Below are positions 46,747 to 54,881 of a stretch of DNA of 64,000 nt, piece by piece. Source of the stretch: an uncultured Clostridia bacterium (lineage in GTDB: Bacteria > Bacillota > Clostridia > Christensenellales > Borkfalkiaceae); NCBI GenBank assembly GCA_947631005.1, contig CANRJR010000001.1, forward strand, positions 1-64,000, given 5' to 3'. A program made the translations under genes and the position numbers. Numbering within the stretch: position 1 is the first letter of the stretch; the number at the start of each line of letters is the position of its first letter. The notes beneath the pieces were generated by a model. That model worked only from the letters and a program-made list of their open reading frames with translations. It made no database searches and had not been told where the DNA came from.

Positions 46747-47316
46747 ATGGATACGGAACAATTCAAGGCGGCGATGAAACGGCAGGACTACATTGGGGGA
46801 AGTTCCGAAATGCACCTGCACATGTTCGAAATGGCAGACCGTGCGCGCAGGATCACGGCAAAGATCAACGGCGGCTATCATACGGCGGACGAACTGCGCC
46901 AGCTCTTCTCCGAGCTCATCGGGCAAGAGGTGGACGAGAAATTCGGACTGTTTCCCCCCTTTTACACCGACTACGGGCAGAATATCAAGCTCGGGAAAGG
47001 GGTATTTCTCAATGCGGGCTGTTGCTTTCAGGATCAAGGCGGGATCGAGATCGGCGACGGCGCGCTCATCGGACATCAAGTTGTGATCGCGACGCTCAAC
47101 CACGATCCCGACCCGAGCAAGCGGCAGAACATGCGTCCCGCGCCCGTCAAGATCGGGAACGGGGTATGGATCGGGGCGCACGCCACCATTCTTCCCGGGG
47201 TGACGGTGGGCGACGGCGCGGTGATCGGGGCGGGCGCGGTGGTGACCAAAGACGTCCCCCAAAACGCGGTCGCCGTCGGCGTCCCCGCAAAAATCGTAAA
47301 ACAAATCCAATCATAA
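46747..47316 (+). CDS. Maltose/galactoside O-acetyltransferase-like enzyme
   Basis: The 189-residue protein has the N-terminal helical domain of sugar O-acetyltransferases followed by hexapeptide repeats of a left-handed beta helix ([24 protein letters not shown] with the catalytic histidine, then [38 protein letters not shown]). Members transfer acetyl from acetyl-CoA to sugars. It is the first gene of a plus-strand cluster with an alcohol dehydrogenase and flavodoxins, divergent from the LysR gene. It seems to be translated from a leaderless mRNA. Confidence 0.92.
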   Translation: MDTEQFKAAMKRQDYIGGSSEMHLHMFEMADRARRITAKINGGYHTADELRQLFSELIGQEVDEKFGLFPPFYTDYGQNIKLGKGVFLNAGCCFQDQGGIEIGDGALIGHQVVIATLNHDPDPSKRQNMRPAPVKIGNGVWIGAHATILPGVTVGDGAVIGAGAVVTKDVPQNAVAVGVPAKIVKQIQS

Positions 47317-47334
47317 AAATAAGGAGGATCGGAT

Positions 47335-48510
47335 ATGATCGGAAACTTCACTTACTGCAACCCGACCAAGCTCTACTTCGGCAAAGGCGCGCTGGCGGGG
47401 CTCGACGAAGAGCTCCCGAAATACGGCAAGAACGTTTTGCTCGTGTACGGCGGCGGGTCGATCAAGCGAAACGGCGTCTACGAAAAGGTGCTCGCCCGTC
47501 TCAAAGCGAACGGCAAGACGGTTTTCGAGGACGGCGGCGTGATGCCAAATCCCACCATCGACAAGGTGAAAGAGGGCGTGGCGCGGGCGAAAGCGGCGAA
47601 CGCCGACCTCATTTTGGCGGTCGGCGGCGGGTCGGTCTGCGACTACGCCAAGGCAGTTTCGGTCTCCGTCCATTGCGACGAGGACATTTGGGAGAAGTAC
47701 TTCATCCGCTTCGACGACGTGAGTTGCGAGGTCGTTCCCGTCGGGTGCGTGCTCACCATGGTGGGGACGGGCAGCGAGATGAACGGCGGGTCGGTCATCA
47801 CCAATCCCGCGCAGAAGCTCAAAATCGGACACGTATTCGGGGAAAACGTCTTTCCCAAGTTCTCCGTGCTCGATCCCGAGTTCACGTTTACCCTCCCCAA
47901 ATATCAAATGGTCTCTGGCATATACGACATCATGTCGCACATCCTCGAACAGTACTTTTCGGGGACGGACGACAACACGAGCGACTACATCGCCGAGGGG
48001 CTGTTGCGGTCGCTCATCCATAGCGCGGACATCGCCGTGGAAAACCCGCTCGACTACGAGGCGCGGAGCAACATCATGTGGACGGCGACGTGGGCTCTCA
48101 ACACCCTCATCGCCAAAGGCAAGACGACCGATTGGATGGTGCACATGCTCGGTCAGGCGGTGGGCGCGCATACGAACGCCACGCACGGCATGACCCTCTC
48201 CGCCGTGAGTATGCCCTATTACAGACACATCCTCCCCTACGGCGTTGAAAAATTCGCGCGGTATGCGCAAAACGTTTGGGGCGTTCCCGCAGGCGATCCC
48301 GAGACGACCGCCCGCGCGGGGCTCGCCCGCATGGAGGCGTGGATGAGGAAGTTGGGGCTCGCGATGGATCTCACCGAACTCGGCGCGACGCGGGAGATGC
48401 TCGACGGCATGGTGCAAAGTACGCTCATCATGGACGGCGGCTATAAAATTCTCGAAAAAGCGGAGATCCGCGCGATCTTCGAAGAGAGCTTCGGGGAGGC
48501 GCGGGCATGA
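47335..48510 (+). CDS. Iron-containing alcohol dehydrogenase (butanol dehydrogenase type)
   Basis: The 391-residue protein has the group III alcohol dehydrogenase motifs: the GGGS segments LVYGGGSIKRNG and LAVGGGSVCDYAK, GTGSEMN, and metal ligands around HMLGQAVGAHTNATHG. Similar NADPH-dependent BdhA/YqhD-type enzymes reduce aldehydes to alcohols in fermentation or detoxification. An AAGGAGG site precedes the ATG. It overlaps the next gene by 4 nt. Confidence 0.95.
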   Translation: MIGNFTYCNPTKLYFGKGALAGLDEELPKYGKNVLLVYGGGSIKRNGVYEKVLARLKANGKTVFEDGGVMPNPTIDKVKEGVARAKAANADLILAVGGGSVCDYAKAVSVSVHCDEDIWEKYFIRFDDVSCEVVPVGCVLTMVGTGSEMNGGSVITNPAQKLKIGHVFGENVFPKFSVLDPEFTFTLPKYQMVSGIYDIMSHILEQYFSGTDDNTSDYIAEGLLRSLIHSADIAVENPLDYEARSNIMWTATWALNTLIAKGKTTDWMVHMLGQAVGAHTNATHGMTLSAVSMPYYRHILPYGVEKFARYAQNVWGVPAGDPETTARAGLARMEAWMRKLGLAMDLTELGATREMLDGMVQSTLIMDGGYKILEKAEIRAIFEESFGEARA

Positions 48511-49127
48511 AAGTTCTGCTCCTCAACGGAAGTCCGAGAAAGGACGGCTGTACCTTTACCGCGCTCTCGGAAGTCGCGTGCGGACTGCAAGCGGAGGGCG
48601 TCCAAACGGAACTGTTGCAGATCGGCAACAAGCCCGTGCAGGACTGCGTCGCGTGCGGCGGGTGCGAGCAGACGGGCAGATGCGTATTCGACGACTGCGT
48701 GAACGAATGGCTCGAAAAAGCCGAGACCGCGGACGGGTTCGTGTTCGGGACGCCCGTCTACTATGCGCACCCCTCGGGGCGCGTCCTCTCCGTCCTCGAC
48801 CGAATGTTCTATGCGGGCGGGGCGGCGTTTGCGCACAAGCCCGCCGCCGTGGTCGCCTCCGCCCGTCGGGCAGGCACGACCGCATCGCTCGACGTCCTCA
48901 TGAAATATCTCGGGATCTCCGAGATGCCCGTGGTCTCCTCCACCTATTGGAACATGGTGCACGGAAATTCCCCCGAAGAAGTGCGGCGCGACCTCGAAGG
49001 CATGCAGACCATGCGAAACATCGCAAAGAACATGGCTTGGCTGCTACGTTGCATCGAGGCGGGAAGGCGCGCGGGGATCGACGCGCCCCCCACCGCCCGC
49101 GCCGTATGGACGAACTTTATCCGTTGA
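48507..49127 (+). CDS. NADPH-dependent FMN reductase/flavodoxin-like protein
   Basis: The 206-residue protein has the flavodoxin-like FMN loop LLNGSPRKDGCTFTAL, a CGGCEQTGRC cysteine pair region near residue 51 and the TPVYYAHPSG flavin-binding segment. These iron-sulfur-flavoprotein-like reductases carry out NAD(P)H-dependent reductions. The gene is coupled to the alcohol dehydrogenase by a 4-nt overlap and is followed 8 bp later by a flavodoxin lipoprotein, so this looks like a redox operon. Confidence 0.9.
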   Translation: MKVLLLNGSPRKDGCTFTALSEVACGLQAEGVQTELLQIGNKPVQDCVACGGCEQTGRCVFDDCVNEWLEKAETADGFVFGTPVYYAHPSGRVLSVLDRMFYAGGAAFAHKPAAVVASARRAGTTASLDVLMKYLGISEMPVVSSTYWNMVHGNSPEEVRRDLEGMQTMRNIAKNMAWLLRCIEAGRRAGIDAPPTARAVWTNFIR

Positions 49128-49134
49128 GGCAAGC

Positions 49135-50088
49135 ATGAAAAAGCAGATCGCGCTTCTTATGGGAGCGTTTTTGGCATGTTGTTTGTTGACGGCTTGCGAC
49201 CGTAAAACGCAAAATACGGACGGCGCGCCCGCGGACGGCGTGCTCGTCGCCTACTTCTCGTGCACGGGGACGACCGAGGACGTTGCGGAGAAGATCGCAT
49301 CCAAAACGGGCGGGACGCTCTTTGAGATCGTCCCCGCCGTCCCCTACACCGCCGCCGACCTCGACTACAACTCGGATTGCCGCGCCAACCGCGAACAAAA
49401 CGACCCCGCCGCCCGTCCCGCGCTTGCGCAAACCGCCGACACAGACGGGTACGACGTCGTGTTTTTGGGCTACCCTATCTGGTGGGCGCAAGCCCCGAAG
49501 ATCATCTACACCTTTCTCGAAAGTGGCGATTTTTCGGGCAAGACGATCGTGCCGTTCTGCACGTCGGGTTCGAGCGGCGTCGGGTCGAGCGCGACCAATT
49601 TACATCCGCTTGCGAAGAACGCAAATTGGCTCGACGGCAAGCGATTCCCCGCGGGCGCGCCCTCTTCCGCAGTCGATACATGGGTCGATTCGCTCGGGCT
49701 GGATTTCAAGACGGACGAAAGCGGGCAGACCGAGCAAATTTTTCTGACCGTCGGCGGGCGGAAGATCGCCGTAAAACTCGAACACAACGTTGCGACCGAC
49801 GCGCTCGTCGGGCTTCTGAAAGAGGGCGACGTCACCTATACCGCGCACGAGTACGGCGGGTTCGAAATGGTGGGCAGTTTGGGGCGTTCCCTCCCCCGCG
49901 ACGACGCGCAGACGACGACCGGGGCGGGCGACGTCGTGCTCTACGAGGGGGATCGGATCGTCCTCTTTTACGGAAGCAACGCGTGGAGCTATACGCGGAT
50001 CGGGAAAGTGCAGGGCGTATCCGAAGCGGAATGGAGGGAGATCCTCACCCAAGCCGCCTCGCTCACGGTGACGGTCGGCTTACAATGA
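49135..50088 (+). CDS. Flavodoxin-cyclophilin-like fusion lipoprotein
   Basis: The 317-residue protein starts with a lipoprotein signal (CLLTACDR, cysteine at about residue 21). Residues about 38-200 form a flavodoxin-like domain (VLVAYFSCTGTTEDVAEKIA, YDVVFLGYPIWWAQAPKIIYTFLES). Residues about 205-315 resemble the bacterial cyclophilin-like domain (ALVGLLKEGDVTYTAHEYGGFEMVGSLGRSLPRDD). It is probably an extracytoplasmic flavoprotein of unknown substrate. It ends the redox cluster. Confidence 0.9.
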   Translation: MKKQIALLMGAFLACCLLTACDRKTQNTDGAPADGVLVAYFSCTGTTEDVAEKIASKTGGTLFEIVPAVPYTAADLDYNSDCRANREQNDPAARPALAQTADTDGYDVVFLGYPIWWAQAPKIIYTFLESGDFSGKTIVPFCTSGSSGVGSSATNLHPLAKNANWLDGKRFPAGAPSSAVDTWVDSLGLDFKTDESGQTEQIFLTVGGRKIAVKLEHNVATDALVGLLKEGDVTYTAHEYGGFEMVGSLGRSLPRDDAQTTTGAGDVVLYEGDRIVLFYGSNAWSYTRIGKVQGVSEAEWREILTQAASLTVTVGLQ

Positions 50089-50121
50089 CGGTCGTTGCGG
50101 GAGGATCTTTGCGAAAATATC

Positions 50122-50150
50122 TTGAAATCCGCGCGGCGATATGCTATAAT
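50122..50150 (+). promoter_or_regulatory. Promoter of the TIR-methyltransferase gene
   Basis: TTGAAA (50122-50127) and a perfect TATAAT (50145-50150) are 17 bp apart. A GAGG site and ATG 50168 follow, giving a very short leader of about 10 nt. Confidence 0.88.
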
Positions 50151-50167
50151 ACAGCCGAGGTATAGCT

Positions 50168-51448
50168 ATGTCGGAAAAGAAAGATATCTTTATATCCTAT
50201 TCCAATGTCGACCGCGACGGGGTGGAACAGATCGTAAATACCATCAAGTACTACGGCGTTTCGTGTTGGTTTCAGTTGCGGGACAGCAAACAGCATTACA
50301 TCGAGGAGATCAATCAGGCGATCAACAACTCGCGCGACTTCGTCATCTTCTTGTCGAACGCAAGCGTCTCCTCGCTCATGGTGCGCAACGAAATCTCCCG
50401 CGCCATCTTCCAGCAGAAAAAGGACGCCTCGTACGACATCGTTCCCGTCGTCATCGGCGACCTTTCCGAAGAAAATCTCGAGATCATCAACCTCTATCTC
50501 GGCAGTCTGAATTGGCTCTACGCCGATAAATACGCCGACCCCGAAAGCCTCGCGCTCGCCATCTTCGAACAGGCGGGCATCGAGCCCGTGCGGACGGAAG
50601 AGCATACCCAGAGTGCCTATTCCACCGAAAAAGAGGCGGAAAAGATCCGTCTCAAAGAGCAAAACAAATATTTCAACGTCTATGCCGAAAAGTATCTCGA
50701 CGAGGTGTTTTTGAAATACGACGACCCCGCGGTGCTCGACGTGGGTTGCGACACGGGCGACAACATCCTGTTGCGCTTGCAGGGGCGCAAATACCGCTTC
50801 CTCGTGGGCGTCGACCGCAACCCCGCCGCCGTAGAAGAAGCCGCCGCCTCCGCGCCCGAAAACGCCGCGTTCCTCTGTTGCGACGTGACTTCGGACGACT
50901 TCGTGCGCACCCTCTTCGGGCAGATGCAACGGCTTCGGATCATCGGCTTCGACGTCATCCATATCTCCGCCGTCCTCCTGCACCTCGCCAAGGTGGACGA
51001 GCTGTTGAAAAACCTGTATATGCTGCTCAACCCCGGCGGGACGATCTTCATCCAGGACGAGGACGACGGCGTGAATCTCGCCTATCCCAATTCCACCTAC
51101 TTCGACGATTGCTTTTACATATGGGAACATTCCAAGGAATCGGGCGACAGGAGCACGGGGCGCAAGCTCCCCTCCATGCTGCAAGAGGCGGGCTTCCGAA
51201 ACATCGCGCTGCATTCCTCGGCGATCTCCTCCGTCGACTTCGGCGGCAAATTCAAGGAGGAGCTGTGGGATCTTTACTTCAATCCCGAACTGTGGTCGGC
51301 GGACAGCGCGGCGTATTTCGACAACTACGAGGCGTTCGACCGCCTCGGCAAGGTACAGGCGCGGCACGCGCAAATGAAAGCCGATTACATGAGCGGAAAA
51401 TACTTCATCATGCTCGGCATTTTCTTCCTTACGGCGACCAAAGAATAG
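50168..51448 (+). CDS. TIR domain fused to a SAM-dependent methyltransferase
   Basis: The 426-residue protein has an N-terminal TIR domain (residues about 5-140): DIFISYSNVDRDGVEQIVNTI, SCWFQLRDSKQHYIEEINQAI, DFVIFLSNASVSSLMVRNEI with the candidate catalytic glutamate E75. A class I methyltransferase follows (residues about 180-420): motif I VLDVGCDTGDNILLRL, VDRNPAAVEEAA, and IHISAVLLHLAKVDELLKNLYMLLNPGGTIFIQDEDDG. It is cytoplasmic and monocistronic with its own consensus promoter and terminator. TIR domains commonly hydrolyse NAD. What the methyltransferase modifies is unknown. The GC content matches the chromosome, unlike the TIR-LRR gene. Confidence 0.93.
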   Translation: MSEKKDIFISYSNVDRDGVEQIVNTIKYYGVSCWFQLRDSKQHYIEEINQAINNSRDFVIFLSNASVSSLMVRNEISRAIFQQKKDASYDIVPVVIGDLSEENLEIINLYLGSLNWLYADKYADPESLALAIFEQAGIEPVRTEEHTQSAYSTEKEAEKIRLKEQNKYFNVYAEKYLDEVFLKYDDPAVLDVGCDTGDNILLRLQGRKYRFLVGVDRNPAAVEEAAASAPENAAFLCCDVTSDDFVRTLFGQMQRLRIIGFDVIHISAVLLHLAKVDELLKNLYMLLNPGGTIFIQDEDDGVNLAYPNSTYFDDCFYIWEHSKESGDRSTGRKLPSMLQEAGFRNIALHSSAISSVDFGGKFKEELWDLYFNPELWSADSAAYFDNYEAFDRLGKVQARHAQMKADYMSGKYFIMLGIFFLTATKE

Positions 51449-51490
51449 CCCTCTTTCCGCAAAAAACGCACAAACGCTATCAAACGAACG

Positions 51491-51524
51491 AAAAAGCGAC
51501 CCCGCTTTCGCGGGGTCGCTTTTT
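51491..51524. terminator. Bidirectional terminator after the TIR-methyltransferase gene
   Basis: AAAAAGCGACCCCGC, loop TTTC, GCGGGGTCGCTTTTT: a perfect 15-bp stem with flanking A- and T-runs between convergent genes. Confidence 0.93.
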
Positions 51525-51532
51525 CGTATTTG

Positions 51533-51730
51533 TTATTCCACGCCTTCGTTGAGTTTTGCCAAAAGCGCGTCGAGGTCCTCGCCGTGTACGGCGACCGCCT
51601 CCGCGATCGTTTCGCCGTGCGCCATTGCGCAGCCGATGCAATGCATGCCCGTCGAAAGCAAGATCTCCGCCGCGTCGGGATTGAGTTCGAGGCAGTCGGA
51701 AATCAACGTATCCGCAGTAATTTTAGCCAT
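51533..51730 (-). CDS. DUF1858 small redox-type protein
   Basis: The 65-residue protein fits DUF1858 (hybrid-cluster-protein-associated redox disulfide domain): ITADTLISDCLELNPDAAEILLSTGMHCIGCAMAHGETIAEAVAVHG, with the CIGC cysteine pair. Such proteins are small and often accompany redox enzymes. It is transcribed on the same strand as spoVAC, 85 bp downstream, and ends at a bidirectional terminator. Confidence 0.93.
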   Translation of the reverse strand: MAKITADTLISDCLELNPDAAEILLSTGMHCIGCAMAHGETIAEAVAVHGEDLDALLAKLNEGVE

Positions 51731-51815
51731 ATCAATACACTCCTTGGTTTTGTTCTCGTATATTCTATCACACTTTTTCTTTCATTTCAACCGTTTTGCG
51801 CAAAATTTTTTTGAT

Positions 51816-52271
51816 TTATAGGGTGAACAGCCAATAGATGAGCCCGACCGCCGCCCCCGCCGATACGCCGAATACGATGATGGGTCCCGCAACGATGAAC
51901 ATCTTCGCCGCCATGCCGTACACAAACCCCTCCGTTTTGAACTCGATGGCAGGCGAGGCGACCGAGTTTGCGAACCCCGTGATGGGCACGATGCTCCCCG
52001 CGCCCGCGTTCTTCCCGATGCGGTCGTACACGCCGAGCCCCGTTAAAAGACAGCCCAAAAAGATGAGCAAAACCGACACCGTTCCCGCGAGCATGTCCCC
52101 CGAAAGTCCCGCAAATTCGAGCATATACCGAAAAAACTGCCCGATACAGCAGATGAAGCCGCCGACGGCGAACGCCCTGCCGCACGTTTTGAAGTGCTGG
52201 GTGGGCGGGTCGAACGCGTTCACATAGCGAAGATAGTTGCGGTTGAGATTTTCCCGCGATTGACCCGTCAC
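51816..52271 (-). CDS. spoVAC: Stage V sporulation protein AC
   Basis: The 151-residue membrane protein has the SpoVAC signatures CGRAFAVGGFICCIGQFF, LLTGLGVYDRIGKNAGAGSIVPITGFANSVASPAIEFK and EGFVYGMAAKMFIVAGPIIVFG. SpoVAC helps move dipicolinic acid across the inner forespore membrane during spore formation and germination. The start is a GTG (52271) with GGAGG 7 nt upstream. The usual partners spoVAD and spoVAE are not beside it. Confidence 0.95.
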   Translation of the reverse strand: MTGQSRENLNRNYLRYVNAFDPPTQHFKTCGRAFAVGGFICCIGQFFRYMLEFAGLSGDMLAGTVSVLLIFLGCLLTGLGVYDRIGKNAGAGSIVPITGFANSVASPAIEFKTEGFVYGMAAKMFIVAGPIIVFGVSAGAAVGLIYWLFTL

Positions 52272-52360
52272 GGGCGAACCTCCGTATCCCGCGGTTCGGG
52301 GAAGCAGGTCTCGTGCTCCCCGCGCGGTCTGCCGAGCTCGTTTCTCTTGATCTTTTTCAT
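52268..52360 (-). CDS. Possible 30-residue ORF coupled to spoVAC
   Basis: An ATG at 52360 opens a 30-codon frame (MKKIKRNELGRPRGEHETCF...) whose stop overlaps the spoVAC GTG as GTGA. The residues are basic and polar. No convincing Shine-Dalgarno precedes it, so it may not be translated. The rest of the gap up to 52545 holds a GCCTT/AAGGC inverted repeat near 52480 and nothing else I can support. Confidence 0.25.
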   Translation of the reverse strand: MKKIKRNELGRPRGEHETCFPEPRDTEVRP

Positions 52361-52545
52361 GTCCCTAATGTGGGATTTTTGTCTGATTTTTATACCGTTT
52401 TGCCGTTTTTTTCCGAAACCGACCTTTCGGCACAAACCGCCTGCCCGCCAAAAAAACGCGAAAATACGCAAAATAAGCCTTCCCCGAACGGGAAAGGCTT
52501 ACCTTGTTTTTCATCGCTTTATCCTTGCGCGAACGCGCCGCGGCG

Positions 52546-53037
52546 TCAGCAATAGGATGCGAGCATGTCGTACAGCGTCTGATAAAATTCCCCGAGATAG
52601 GCGCGGGCGAGCGTGTCCATGCCGTACGCCTCCAAACGCGCCTGCGGGTTGGTCGTCACGTCCATATAGTACTTGCGTACGACGAGAAACCGTTGCGAAT
52701 AGGCGAGCGAATAGTTGGGATTTTCGGGATAGCGGTACGGACCGTTTTCGTTCCCCTCCGAGCCGATGCTCTCGTAGGCGAGCTGGTAGAGAAGATCTTC
52801 GCGCACGGCGTCGACGTCGTTGTCCGCCTTGCTTTGCAGAACGGAGGTCTCCCGCTCGTAGGCGGAGGAGCGTCCGTTCCAATTCGCGAGCAAGAGCTCG
52901 TACATGCCGTTCACCGCCGTATTCAGCTCCTCGACGATCTTGTCTTTTTTGCTCTGCGCCGCGCGCACCATGGAGAGCTGGACAGGCGAAAGGTCGGCGT
53001 ATTTGGGATCGGTGAGGTCGATGATGTCGATCTTCAT
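52546..53037 (-). CDS. Phage neck or tail-associated protein, unknown
   Basis: The 163-residue protein is helical and polar with a conserved-looking N terminus (MKIDIIDLTDPKYADLSPVQLSMVRAAQSKKDKIVEELN). It is the last gene of the phage head module and overlaps the gp10-like gene by 4 nt. By its position after gp4- and gp10-like genes it would correspond to the P22 gp26 or gp14 slot, but no sequence link is visible. Its function is inferred only from context. Confidence 0.65.
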   Translation of the reverse strand: MKIDIIDLTDPKYADLSPVQLSMVRAAQSKKDKIVEELNTAVNGMYELLLANWNGRSSAYERETSVLQSKADNDVDAVREDLLYQLAYESIGSEGNENGPYRYPENPNYSLAYSQRFLVVRKYYMDVTTNPQARLEAYGMDTLARAYLGEFYQTLYDMLASYC

Positions 53038-54323
53038 TTGCGCGCCCTCCTCACTCCCAAGATTACGGCGCGGTATTCGGTTTTACTCGCCGCGCTGCAA
53101 ATGCCGATGACGGCTTCCTTGCAACACACGCTCCGCGGGAAATACCTGCGCTTGTTGAGGGGGAAGTAGAACATCTCTTCGCGGTCTTTCGTGGTGACTT
53201 CGAGGGTGAACGACCCCCTTGTCGCGTCCGACTCCACGCTGTCGAGCCAGACGGGCGCGCCCCCGTCGGCGGCGAAATTCATATGGATCTCCACCTTGCA
53301 TTCGTACGTCCCGGTCGGGAATCCCAGCGGCGTCATGTACATGAGACGGTTGGAGACGATGTATGCGACGTGGTCGCCGCTCGCCGCAAGAAACACGGCG
53401 TTGGTGCAGACGAAGTACCGCTCCCCCGTGTCGGGATCGAATACCATGATCGTGTTCCCGTACGACGCGTGCGTGGTGAGTGCGTAATACTTGCCCGCCG
53501 AGACGCACGATTGGGTGGTTTCGCGAAAGGTGACGGCAGAGTCGGGGGCAAAGGCGATGCGCTCGGACGCGCCGTTGAACACGATCACCCCCTTGTCGGC
53601 GTAAAACACGATGTCCTTCCCCGTACACTGCACGCTCCCCGCCTTGATGAACCCCGTCGAATGCACGAGCGGATCGACCTTGAAGTTGAGGTCGCTCGCG
53701 TCGGCGCGGATGCGGTAGATGGCGTTCTCGCACACGACGAAGAGCATGCGCTTCATGGAGAATACCCCGAGGATGTTGCCGCCCATGCCCGACAGGGATA
53801 TCGTCCCCGCGTCCTCCCCGTCCAAGCGGTCGGGATCGCGGGAGGACGAATAGTGCAGGTGCACGCCGTCGGCGATGAACAGCCGCTCGTTGTGAAAGAC
53901 GGCGCACGTCCCGCCGAAGCTGCCCGTGAGCGCGTTCGCCCGCTCCACGTCGAGTTTGTAGACCGCGCTCTCCGTGAGACAGACGGTGCGCTGCGTCCCG
54001 TCGGCGAGAAAGTAGCTGTACACACAGGTCGGCGTGCCGCGGAAGCCCGAAAAGAACGTCGTCCCGGGGGAGATGAACAGCTTGTCCTCCGTCGTATAGG
54101 AATACTCCGTGCCGCCCGCCGAAAAGAGGCTCAACGTTCCCATGTACGCCGCGCGGATCTGCCTTGTCCCGTCGGCGGGGACGATCTTCCCGTCCGATTC
54201 GCGGCACTGCAAATAGTAATACTTTTGAACGAGCGGCGACGTTTTCAGAAATTCGGGCGTGATGCGGATCTCATAGCGTTCCTTTTCGGGAACGGCGAGC
54301 TTTTTGGGGAGGATCATAACCAC
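53034..54323 (-). CDS. P22 gp10-like tail hub / DNA stabilisation protein candidate
   Basis: The 429-residue protein is all-beta, with repeated blades containing FHNERLFIADGVHLHYSS, MKRMLFVVCENAIYRI and KYYALTTHASYGNTIMVFDPDTGE, suggesting a beta-propeller. In podoviruses of the P22 type the packaged-DNA stabilisation protein gp10 (about 470 residues) occupies this position, directly after gp4. The length and fold fit. It overlaps its upstream neighbour by 10 nt and the next gene by 4 nt. The assignment is by context and fold. Confidence 0.68.
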   Translation of the reverse strand: MVMILPKKLAVPEKERYEIRITPEFLKTSPLVQKYYYLQCRESDGKIVPADGTRQIRAAYMGTLSLFSAGGTEYSYTTEDKLFISPGTTFFSGFRGTPTCVYSYFLADGTQRTVCLTESAVYKLDVERANALTGSFGGTCAVFHNERLFIADGVHLHYSSSRDPDRLDGEDAGTISLSGMGGNILGVFSMKRMLFVVCENAIYRIRADASDLNFKVDPLVHSTGFIKAGSVQCTGKDIVFYADKGVIVFNGASERIAFAPDSAVTFRETTQSCVSAGKYYALTTHASYGNTIMVFDPDTGERYFVCTNAVFLAASGDHVAYIVSNRLMYMTPLGFPTGTYECKVEIHMNFAADGGAPVWLDSVESDATRGSFTLEVTTKDREEMFYFPLNKRRYFPRSVCCKEAVIGICSAASKTEYRAVILGVRRARK

Positions 54324-54868
54324 CTCCTCGACGGGATGCTCAACTTTCTCCGCAGAATGCCCGCGGCGCGGAGCGCGTCGCGAAAGCGCGTTTCGAACAT
54401 CGCCGCCTCTTCATACAGACCGCGGACGAGGCAATACTCCGACGCCGTTCCGAGTGCCAACAGCCGTCCCGAGATGCGTCCCGAAAAGGACGGTTCGTCG
54501 TCGAGCCCCTTGTTTTCGGGCGCGTACGCATAGGTCACCTCCACCTCCCCCGTCCCCTCGGGGAGGACGAGGCGGGTGGGTAAGATCTCGAAACGGACGT
54601 CTTTCCCCCATTCGTCCTTGACGGCGTGCACGTCGACGGGCGCATGCGCAAGCTGCATGAACAGCACGCCGTTTTTGGTGGGAGTGACGCGCTCGCGGGC
54701 GATGAGCGGGAAATAGTCGAACGCGATCTCGTTTTCGACGAGGTTGTAGCTACGGAGGAGGAGGTCGATCTGGTCGTCCATCGTGGGCTCTTCGTCCACG
54801 ATGTCGTCCGCGACCTCCGTGCGCCCCGCCTCGAAGGCGGCAAGCGCAAGGATCTCTTTGACCAGCAT
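54314..54868 (-). CDS. Phage head-tail connector (P22 gp4-like)
   Basis: The 184-residue protein begins MLVKEILALAAFEAGR and has the helical bundle plus beta pattern of head-tail adaptors: a SYNLVENEIAFDYFPLIARER segment, a central beta domain and a C-terminal helix (MFETRFRDALRAAG). In P22-like modules gp4 (166 residues) completes the portal vertex and follows the coat gene, as here. It lies 13 bp after the capsid gene and overlaps the gp10-like gene. Confidence 0.75.
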   Translation of the reverse strand: MLVKEILALAAFEAGRTEVADDIVDEEPTMDDQIDLLLRSYNLVENEIAFDYFPLIARERVTPTKNGVLFMQLAHAPVDVHAVKDEWGKDVRFEILPTRLVLPEGTGEVEVTYAYAPENKGLDDEPSFSGRISGRLLALGTASEYCLVRGLYEEAAMFETRFRDALRAAGILRRKLSIPSRRWL

Positions 54869-54881
54869 CTTCCCCTCCTTA

